Origin: Chloroflexota bacterium
Lineage (GTDB): Bacteria > Chloroflexota > Dehalococcoidia > RBG-13-53-26
NCBI GenBank assembly: GCA_030616195.1
Contig: JAUWXW010000113.1
Span: forward strand, 1-6,095
Direction of reading: 5' to 3'
Length of the DNA: 6,095 bases
Positions within the stretch are counted from its first letter, which is position 1, and each line of letters starts with the position of its first letter. The notes below the pieces were generated by a model. The model did no database searches and had not been told where the DNA came from. It saw only the letters and a program-made list of their open reading frames with translations. Positions 1-5,849 of the stretch are shown piece by piece. The position numbers and the translations under genes were made by a program.

Positions 1-85
1 CCTGACCTGCACCCCCATGAAGGCAGTAGGGGTGAGTTCATATTGCCGACACCGACGCGCTTTCGCTAGCCACGTTCATCCTCAA

Positions 86-150
86 ATGTAGCGCGACCCT
101 TCAGGGTCGCTCCTCAGAGCTCGGGGCGAGGCTGAAGCCTCGCGCTACAT
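86..150. repeat. Inverted-repeat element with cloverleaf potential
   Basis: The ends are a perfect 11-bp inverted repeat: ATGTAGCGCGA at 86-96 and its complement TCGCGCTACAT at 140-150. Inside are two more hairpins. GCGACCC (93-99) pairs with GGGTCGC (104-110), and GCGAGGC (126-132) pairs with GCCTCGC (137-143), each with a 4-base loop. The inner arms share bases with the outer stem, so the element can switch between one long stem and a three-arm form. A GAGCTC palindrome (117-122) lies near the centre. This looks like a small non-coding dispersed element (REP- or MITE-like). No transposase is nearby, and copy number cannot be judged from one window. The rest of 1-209 shows no gene I can support; reading frames from the left edge close by about position 90 without recognisable protein. 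Confidence 0.7.
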
Positions 151-282
151 GTCGTGTGTTGCCAGCGACGTAGACCTATTCTGTTAATGACGATAACAGC
201 CGCGCCACGTTGACGGGCAAATGCCTCGAACGGGGCGGCACACGCGCTCGTGCTTGTTCGCATGGGAAATGGGAGGGACCTC

Positions 283-291
283 TGGTATACT
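283..291 (+). promoter_or_regulatory. Extended -10 promoter box ahead of the NuoF-like gene
   Basis: TGGTATACT matches an extended -10 (TGN plus TATACT, hexamer at 286-291), one base from the TATAAT consensus. No convincing -35 box lies 16-18 bases upstream, as is usual for extended -10 promoters. Transcription would start near 297-299, only about 5 bases before the ATG at 303. The transcript would then be nearly leaderless, which agrees with the lack of a Shine-Dalgarno sequence next to that ATG; the purine run GGGAGGG at 271-277 is too far away and upstream of the box. This is a motif call only. Confidence 0.4.
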
Positions 292-302
292 TTCCGTGGC
301 AG

Positions 303-2177
303 ATGACTTTTGACGAGATTCGCCAGCAGGCGATCGCTAAGTGGGAAGACCTCCAACAGAGGACTCGTATCCTCATCGGCACGGCTACCTGTGGCCGGGC
401 AGCCGGTGCCATGGATGTGGTTGAGGCTTTCCAGAAACAGTTGGCAAGGCAAAAGGCCGATGCTATTGTCACCCAGGTTGGCTGCTTAGGGCTTTGCTAC
501 GCTGAGCCCCTGGTAGTCATTATCAAACCGGATGACTTCAGCGTTTGCTATGGAAATATAACCTCACAGCTTGTTCCCCGGCTTGTGGAGGGGTATGTCC
601 TCGGTGATGACCCCTGCCTTGAAATCGCCCTGGGTACTTTCGAGATAGACGAGCAGGGGACTGCTTTTGTACCCGAGTTGCCAAGCTTTGAAAACCAATT
701 GCGCCTGGTTTTGCGCCACTCTGGCTATATTGATCCCGAGGATATAAACCAGTACATCGCCAACGGTGGCTATAGCAGCCTGGCCAGAGCACTGGGGATG
801 TCGCCGCAGGAGATAATCACCGAGATTGAGAAGTCTGGTCTGCGTGGGCGAGGGGGAGCAGGCTTTCCTACCGGCAGGAAGTGGGACTTATGCTATAACG
901 CCCAGGAGCAGCCAAAATATGTCATCTGTAATGCTGATGAGGGTGACCCCGGCGCTTTTATGGATCGAGACGTTCTGGAGAGCGACCCGCACTCAGTGAT
1001 AGAGGGGATGATCATAGCTGGTCATGCCATGAACACCCCCTACGGCTACATCTACGTTCGTGATGAGTACCCCCTGGCAATTAAGCGGTTTAAGATTGCT
1101 TTGGAGCAAGCAGAGGCCTTGGGGTTATTGGGAGACGATATTCTGGGCAGCGGTTTCAGCTTCAGGATTGATGTTGCCCAGGGGGCGGGAGCCTTTGTCT
1201 GTGGGGAGTCAAGTGCCTTGATGTATGCCATAGAAGGCAAACGAGGCATGCCCAGGGTGAGACCACCTCACTCGGTTGAGGCGGGTCTGTGGCAGAAGCC
1301 GACCCTGCTCAATAACGTGAAGACCTTTGCCAACGTTCCCCTGATTATCGATCATGGAGCAGACTGGTATGCCAGCATCGGCACCGAGGGGAGCAAGGGC
1401 ACGGCAGTTTTTGCCCTGGCAGGCAAGATAGCTCACACCGGGCTGGTAGAGGTGCCTATGGGTACAACATTGCGCCAGCTTATTGAGGAGGTCGGGGGTG
1501 GGGTACCAAACGATAAGAAATTCAAGGCAGTGCAGATCGGCGGACCTTCTGGGGGATGCCTTCCCCAAAGCCTTATCGACACCCCGGTTGATTTTGACTC
1601 GCTCAGAGAGGCTGGCTCCATGATGGGTTCCGGGGGCATGATAGTTTTGGACGAGGACAATTGTATGGTCGATGCCGCTCTCTATTTCCTCGATTTTATT
1701 CAGCAAGAGTCCTGTGGCAAGTGCACCATGTGCCGTCTGGGAACCAAGCAGGTTCTGGATATGCTTTCAGACATCGTAAGTGGTAAGGGTAAGATAGAGG
1801 ATCTGGACTTGCTTATCGAGCTGTGCGAGGATATCCAACAAGGATCGCTTTGTGGCTTGGGCAAAACAGCACCCAATCCCGTTCTGACTACTCTCCGCTA
1901 TTTTCGCCACGAGTATGAAGCGCACATCGTCGATGGCCGCTGTCCGGCGCTGGTGTGCAAAGAGCTCATAGCTTACTACATCCTCCCTGACAAATGTGAC
2001 AAGGGATGTGAGCATTGCGTACTTACCTGCCCTAGTGAAGCAATTAGCGGTGAGAAAGGGAAAACAAAGGTTATCGACCAGACCAAGTGTGTCAAGTGTG
2101 GGACCTGCGAGGAGGTTTGTCCTCCAGAGTATAATGCAGTAATAAGAGTCTCACCGCCCAGCCTTTTGCCGAAGTAA
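303..2177 (+). CDS. nuoF: NuoF/HndC-family NADH-binding iron-sulfur flavoprotein
   Basis: This 624-residue cytoplasmic protein is expected to oxidise or reduce NAD(H) through FMN and pass electrons along iron-sulfur clusters, as in complex I NuoF, HndC/HydB hydrogenases and NAD-linked formate dehydrogenases. Domain order: thioredoxin-like ferredoxin domain (about 22-105; Cys30, Cys61, Cys65); FMN/NADH-binding core (about 175-355) with RGRGGAGFPTGRKW at 181-194, CNADEGDPGAF at 209-219 and CGESSAL at 300-306; SLBB domain (about 365-420); [4Fe-4S] domain with CGKCTMC at 471-477 and Cys517; and a C-terminal two-cluster ferredoxin domain (Cys565, 569, 572, 576 and Cys596, 599, 602, 606). This composite is longer than plain NuoF (about 430-450) and typical of HndC-type proteins. 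I chose ATG 303 because family homology starts about there; an in-frame TTG at 210 would add 31 residues unlike the family. One expected cysteine in the first domain is absent, and the first ferredoxin motif has CX3C instead of CX2C. No NuoE- or NuoG-like partner is in the window. Family is sure; the exact complex is not. Confidence 0.93.
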   Translation: MTFDEIRQQAIAKWEDLQQRTRILIGTATCGRAAGAMDVVEAFQKQLARQKADAIVTQVGCLGLCYAEPLVVIIKPDDFSVCYGNITSQLVPRLVEGYVLGDDPCLEIALGTFEIDEQGTAFVPELPSFENQLRLVLRHSGYIDPEDINQYIANGGYSSLARALGMSPQEIITEIEKSGLRGRGGAGFPTGRKWDLCYNAQEQPKYVICNADEGDPGAFMDRDVLESDPHSVIEGMIIAGHAMNTPYGYIYVRDEYPLAIKRFKIALEQAEALGLLGDDILGSGFSFRIDVAQGAGAFVCGESSALMYAIEGKRGMPRVRPPHSVEAGLWQKPTLLNNVKTFANVPLIIDHGADWYASIGTEGSKGTAVFALAGKIAHTGLVEVPMGTTLRQLIEEVGGGVPNDKKFKAVQIGGPSGGCLPQSLIDTPVDFDSLREAGSMMGSGGMIVLDEDNCMVDAALYFLDFIQQESCGKCTMCRLGTKQVLDMLSDIVSGKGKIEDLDLLIELCEDIQQGSLCGLGKTAPNPVLTTLRYFRHEYEAHIVDGRCPALVCKELIAYYILPDKCDKGCEHCVLTCPSEAISGEKGKTKVIDQTKCVKCGTCEEVCPPEYNAVIRVSPPSLLPK

Positions 2178-2199
2178 AAGAATCAGTGTGTCAGACCAC

Positions 2200-3633
2200 A
2201 TGAGTGCATCATTAGACTCATTATTCTATCCTACCTCGGTAGCCATTGCCGGGGCTTCTCCAGGCAAGCCGGGGCAATTATTCCTTGATAGCGTGCTCGC
2301 TTCTGACTTCAGGGGCAGTGTCTATCCCCTTAACCCCTGAGGTGGGGAGGTTTCGGGCTTAACAGCGTATGCCAACATCAAAGACATACCAGGCACGGTT
2401 GACTACGTCGTCTGCTGCATACCGGCTCCCGCAGTACCCCAACTGATCAGGGACTGTGCCGCCAAGGGAGTTAAGGCGGTTGCCATATTTACTGCTGGCT
2501 TCTCCGAAATCGGAACCGAAGAGGGCAAACAGCTAGAAGCGGAGCTCTCCCGTTTGGCCCGGGCCACTGGAGTGCGAATCATAGGCCCCAATTGTCTAGG
2601 GGTATATACTCCTCGGATAGGGTTGTCCTTTACTCGCGATTTCCCCAAGGAGAGCGGACAGGTGGCTCTTATCTGCCAGAGCGGTGGCAACTCCACCTAT
2701 GCCATTCGAGCCGCAGCTTACAGGGGTGTTCGTTTTAGCAAGGCCATCTCCTACGGGAATGCCTGTGATGTTAATGAGTGCGAGCTGCTGGAGTACTTTG
2801 CCCAGGATGCCGAGACCGAGGTAGTCGCTGTCTATATTGAAGGGGTAAACGATGGCCGGCGCTTTTATCGGGCTCTGAGAGAATTGTCACGGGCAAAGCC
2901 GGTGGTGGTCCTCAAGGGCGGGTATACGCCAGCGGGGGCAGGGACGGCTGCCTCCCACACTGGTTCCTTGGCCGGGTCCGACCAGGTATGGGACAGTCTT
3001 CTACAGCAAACTGGAGCTATCCGTGTTTACAGCTTGGAGGAGCTGGTTGATATGATGGTCACCTTCTCACTTCTGCCTCGCCCGCAGGGAAGGAGGGTGG
3101 GTATATTGGGAGGTGGTGGTGGAGCCAGTGTCCTGGCTACTGATGATTGGACCAGCCATGGCTTTGTCCTGCCCCCGCTACCTCAAGTAGTGAGAGAGGA
3201 GATCAGGAGCCTCGTTACCACTGAGGCCGGATTGATTCTGGGCAATCCCGTCGACCTTTCCTCTTTTGCGTATAGCGAAGGCTTTTATAACCTGGTTATG
3301 AGACTGCTTACCTATGAAGGGTTTGCTGACCTTTCGGTGATTCATATCGGTTTTGGTCAGGCTGCATGGTTCTCCACGTCCGTTTTTGATGCCGAGATCG
3401 GCTTTTTCCGTGATGCTGTGGTAAGAATCCAGAGCGAGATAGATAAGCCGCTGGCAGTGGTGATTCAGTATCTTATCACAGGCTGGGACTGGCAAAAGGG
3501 CATAGAGGACTTACAGCGTGGCTGTGCTGAGGCAGGCCTACCTGTCTATTATTCCATGGCCAGCGCGGCTAAGGCTACCGACCGGCTGTTGCGCTACCAC
3601 GAAAAACGGTCGGCGGCAACAAAGGACAAATGA
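2200..3633 (+). pseudogene. ADP-forming acyl-CoA synthetase alpha-like protein, copy 1, interrupted by TGA
   Basis: Read through one stop, this frame encodes 477 residues colinear with the downstream paralogue. An in-frame TGA at 2338-2340 (codon 47) cuts it inside the CoA-binding Rossmann domain; the paralogue has Lys54 (AAA) there, in YPLNPKGG. No frameshift or second stop follows over the remaining 430 codons. Visible features are PTSVAIAG at 11-18, GPNC at about 128-131, SHTGSLAG with the predicted phospho-histidine His253 (codon 2956-2958), and ILGNPVDL in the C-terminal domain. The family converts acyl-CoA, ADP and phosphate into acid, CoA and ATP via a phosphohistidine; this protein has only the alpha-type domains and no ATP-grasp part. 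The start is ATG 2200, 22 bases after the NuoF-like stop; in-frame GTG 2188 is an alternative. Neither has a clear Shine-Dalgarno. The first plausible restart after the stop is TTG 2554, which would lose the CoA-binding domain. A recent nonsense mutation or a sequencing error are the main explanations. Confidence 0.8.
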
Positions 3634-3677
3634 GGAAATCGACATCAGACCAACGAGGTTATCTAATAGTCTTTCCT

Positions 3678-3711
3678 GTCATTGCGAGGAGCAGAGCGAC
3701 GAAGCAATCCC
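3678..3711. repeat. CHCEEQSDEAI-type dispersed repeat
   Basis: The stretch starting TGTCATTGCGAGGAGCAGAG reads CHCEEQSDEAIP in one frame, the spurious peptide known from a palindromic repeat scattered through many bacterial genomes. ATTGC (3681-3685) and GCAAT (3704-3708) form a short inverted repeat. A decayed right arm may continue to about 3751: GCATCGCTTGGCT followed by AGTAATGAGG resembles a damaged complement of the left end, CCTGTCATTGCG. The repeat fills part of the 199-bp gap between the two acyl-CoA synthetase-like genes and should not be annotated as coding. A perfect AAGGAGG at 3751-3757 has no suitable start codon after it. Confidence 0.7.
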
Positions 3712-3832
3712 AGGGCCGGGGTGGGGCGCATCGCTTGGCTAGTAATGAGGAAGGAGGGCCTGAACCCACGGATTGGGGTAAGTTTTGGTAAGCCCGGTGC
3801 CCGCAACTTCATGCACGCTTCGAGTCTAGACA

Positions 3833-5278
3833 GTGAATAAGAGCAACGCCCTAGAGCAGATCCTCAACCCTACCTCGGTAGCTATTGCCGGGGTCGCTGC
3901 TGCCCGCCCCGGGCAATTCAATACGGGCCAGTTGTTTCTAGATACCATACTGGAGTATGGGTTCCAGGGTAGAGTCTATCCTCTCAACCCCAAAGGTGGG
4001 GAGTTCTCAGGCTTAAAAGTATATGCCAGCGTAAAGGACGTCCCGGAGCCGGTGGACTATGTCATCTGCTGTATACGGGCTCCCCTCGTGCCTCAGTTGA
4101 TCAATGATTGCGCCGCTAAAGGGGTAAAGGCGGTGTGCGTTTTTACCGCTGGCTTCTCTGAGATTGGAAGCGAAGAGGGTCGGGAGTTGGAAGCCGAAAT
4201 CGGCCGTTTGGCTCAGGCTACTGGCGTGCGAATTATCGGCCCTAACTGTATGGGGATATATTCTCCCAAAGCGGGCCTATCCTTTGCTACCGACCTTCCC
4301 AAGGACAGTGGACGGGTGGCCCTTATCTGCCAAAGTGGCGGTAACACCCTCTACCTGGTCCGGGCTGCTGCCGAGCGGGGTGTTCGTTTCAGCAAGGTGG
4401 TCTCTTACGGAAATGCCTGTGACATTGACGAAAGCGACTTGCTGGAGTACTTTATCCAGGATACCGAAACCGAGATAGTGGCTGCTTACATTGAAGGGGT
4501 GAACGACGGTCGCCGGTTTCATAGCGTTCTGAAGGGGCTGTCGGCCGTAAAGCCCGTGGTGGTTCTTAAAGGCGGGTCTACCCGGGCTGGAAGGGGGGCG
4601 GCTGCTTCCCACACCGGCGCTCTAGCCGGGTCCGACCAGGTGTGGGAGAGTCTCCTGGAGCAGACTGGAGCAGTACGCGTTCACAGCCTGGATGAGCTGG
4701 TTGACATGATAGTCACATTCCGATACATGCCTGTTCCACAAGGAAGGAGAGTCGGTATCTTTGGAGTAGGTGGAGGGGCCACTGTCCTGGCTACTGATGA
4801 GTGCGCTGCTTCTGGCTTTGTCCTGCCACGGCTACCGCAGGAAATCCAACAGGAGTTGCTGAGTGCCGTCGGCAGCAATGCCGGAAACATTCTGGGCAAT
4901 CCTCTGGACATTCCGCCTGTGTTGTCTAGCGATGAGAAATATCGTGAACTGTTGAGGAGAGTACTTTGCTGGGACGGGATAGACTTCCTGCTATACCAGG
5001 TACCGTTGCGGGGCGTTATGCTTAGCCTGTCTGTTGCTTGCCTTATATTTGACTCTCAGATGGGCAATATTATCAAGGTTAGTGGCGAGTCAATCAAACC
5101 GGTGGCGGTGGTAATGCATTATCTCACCTCCGCCGAGAGCTGGCAGGCGGCCTCAAACTACAAAAGGAAATGCTATGAGGCGGGGTTGCCGATCTATCAT
5201 TCCACAGCCAGCGCGGCTAAGGCTATCGACCGCCTCCTGCGGTATCACCAGCGCCATGAGATTCTTCGCGGAGCCTGA
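3833..5278 (+). CDS. ADP-forming acyl-CoA synthetase alpha-like protein, copy 2
   Basis: This 481-residue cytoplasmic protein has the alpha-subunit architecture of ADP-forming acyl-CoA synthetases: a CoA-binding Rossmann domain (about 8-130; SVAIAG at 15-20, NPKGG at 52-56), a succinyl-CoA ligase-like flavodoxin domain (about 145-295; GPNCMG at 136-141 just before it, CQSGGN at 166-171) and a third domain (about 300-465; ILGNPLDI at 353-360). SHTGALAG at 259-266 carries His260, matching the phosphorylated histidine of the family. The ATP-grasp beta domain is missing, so ATP formation would need a separate partner not seen here. Substrate cannot be told; acetate, longer or branched acids and aromatic acids are all used in the family. 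The GTG start at 3833 follows an in-frame TAG at 3827 and has no Shine-Dalgarno. A related N-terminus lies in another frame from ATG 3811, so the annotated start may be secondary to a frameshift. The last residues, EILRGA, and the stop lie inside a repeat element. Copy 1, 199 bp upstream, is a close tandem paralogue. Confidence 0.88.
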   Translation: MNKSNALEQILNPTSVAIAGVAAARPGQFNTGQLFLDTILEYGFQGRVYPLNPKGGEFSGLKVYASVKDVPEPVDYVICCIRAPLVPQLINDCAAKGVKAVCVFTAGFSEIGSEEGRELEAEIGRLAQATGVRIIGPNCMGIYSPKAGLSFATDLPKDSGRVALICQSGGNTLYLVRAAAERGVRFSKVVSYGNACDIDESDLLEYFIQDTETEIVAAYIEGVNDGRRFHSVLKGLSAVKPVVVLKGGSTRAGRGAAASHTGALAGSDQVWESLLEQTGAVRVHSLDELVDMIVTFRYMPVPQGRRVGIFGVGGGATVLATDECAASGFVLPRLPQEIQQELLSAVGSNAGNILGNPLDIPPVLSSDEKYRELLRRVLCWDGIDFLLYQVPLRGVMLSLSVACLIFDSQMGNIIKVSGESIKPVAVVMHYLTSAESWQAASNYKRKCYEAGLPIYHSTASAAKAIDRLLRYHQRHEILRGA

Positions 5279-5323
5279 GGTCGCCAGAGGGTCGCCTAAG
5301 GCGACACCGACCTCAGAATGACG
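5258..5323. repeat. Dispersed repeat overlapping the 3' end of the synthetase-like gene
   Basis: The left arm GAGATTCTTCGCGGAGC and the right end CTCAGAATGACGG match the two halves of a widespread bacterial intergenic repeat often seen as GATTCTTCGC...CTCAGAATGAC (recalled, not searched). Between them sits a nested inverted repeat: TGAGGTCG (5276-5283) pairs perfectly with CGACCTCA (5308-5315), and GTCGCC (5291-5296) pairs with GGCGAC (5300-5305) around a TAA loop. The TGA stop of the upstream gene is the first three bases of the outer stem. The hairpin sits between two convergent reading frames and might slow RNA polymerase, but no T-run follows on either strand, so I do not call it an intrinsic terminator. 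Positions 5324-5384 show nothing further. Confidence 0.6.
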
Positions 5324-5384
5324 GAAAGCAAAGGGCTCGCCGTGACAGACTAGCATTTGCGCTTGGGGATGGAAGTTGTTGAAC

Positions 5385-5705
5385 CTAGTCGCGGGACCGC
5401 TCACTAGCTAAATCGCTCGCTGGCACTGCGCCGTCCCCTACTTCGACTCTCACTGTTGTCCCCTTGCCCACCTCGGATTGCACCGAAAAGCTACCCTTAA
5501 ACAACTGCGCCCGCTCTTGCATCCCGACCAGCCCAAGCCTGCCCATGGCAGTGAAGTCGCCCAGCCTCTTGGGCAATTCAAACCCCTTGCCGTCATCGGC
5601 GACGCTTACCACCACTTTGTCTGGATCAAATTCTACAGTGATCACTGCTATGGCCGCTCTCTGAGAGGAGAAGTCCATCGCATGAGTTCTAAGGTTGCTT
5701 GATAA
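5385..5705 (-). pseudogene. C-terminal ATPase remnant of a NarL-type sensor histidine kinase
   Basis: About 106 codons up to the TAG at 5385-5387 match the HATPase_c end of two-component sensor kinases of the NarL/DegS (HisKA_3) group. Seen in the sequence are ADDGKGFELP (G1 box, coded at 5571-5600), RLGLVGMQERAQLF (G2 region, about 5500-5545) and SEVGKGTTVRVEV, a typical domain end. Upstream, SNLRTHA (about 5685-5705) resembles the end of the N box (EAL.N..KHA), but the residues before it do not fit, and the link to the next strand seems about six residues too long. The histidine-bearing dimerisation domain and any sensor or membrane part are absent. The reading frame stays open to 5858, but that N-terminal part resembles no protein I know and overlaps the start of the opposing lipoprotein gene. 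It cannot act as a complete kinase; I call it a decayed 5'-truncated gene. No response regulator is in the window. Confidence 0.7.
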
Positions 5706-5835
5706 ACAAAGTCGTAGTACAATGTCGCGGCAGCATAATTGTGGTTGCAAGAAAGAGGGAAATGCAAGCCATAAGCAGCAGAGTCGGGCATGGATTTCCT
5801 TTAGGATATATGTTTCTAGGCTGTCAAACAAAGCA

Positions 5836-5845
5836 GAAAGGGGGA
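5836..5845 (+). promoter_or_regulatory. Ribosome binding site of the binding-protein gene
   Basis: The purine-rich AGAAAGGGGG ends four bases before ATG 5850, fixing that start. It is the only gene start in the window with a usable Shine-Dalgarno-like sequence; the other three starts lack one. I see no confident promoter in 5706-5835. Confidence 0.6.
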
Positions 5846-5849
5846 AGAA

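Noticed and set aside
1..90. Possible 3' end of an upstream gene at the left edge.
   Set aside because: Short open stretches in two frames exist, but neither peptide is recognisable, so a partial gene cannot be supported.
210..302. TTG at 210 as the start of the NuoF-like gene.
   Set aside because: The 31 extra residues are Arg/Gly/Trp-rich and unlike the family, the stretch contains the best promoter motif, and ATG 303 matches where homology begins.
1209..1706. Long minus-strand frame of 165 codons inside the NuoF-like gene.
   Set aside because: It lies opposite strongly conserved flavoprotein coding sequence and resembles no protein family.
2338..2340. TGA read as selenocysteine or as a reassigned sense codon.
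   Set aside because: The aligned residue is Lys, not Cys, I see no convincing hairpin just downstream that would act as a bacterial SECIS, and TGA ends other genes in the window.
3518..3742. A 74-codon + strand frame overlapping copy 1 and the following gap.
   Set aside because: It is an out-of-frame shadow of the synthetase-like gene that runs into the CHCEEQSDEAI repeat.
3751..3757. Perfect AAGGAGG Shine-Dalgarno sequence.
   Set aside because: No ATG or GTG lies 5-12 bases downstream; the nearest TTG (3773) opens a two-codon frame.
3745..3840. A 31-codon reading frame from ATG 3745 overlapping the start of copy 2.
   Set aside because: No Shine-Dalgarno before it and no recognisable product as a unit; its second half is better explained as the frameshifted N-terminus of copy 2.
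5291..5305. Hairpin as an intrinsic terminator for the convergent frames.
   Set aside because: The stem is only 6 bp and no T-run follows on either strand; it is better seen as part of the repeat.
5745..5775. Promoter for the lipoprotein gene (TTGCAA at 5745, CATAAG at 5770).
   Set aside because: The -10 is poor and the spacing of 19 is long; other AT-rich hexamers near 5800-5815 fit no better.
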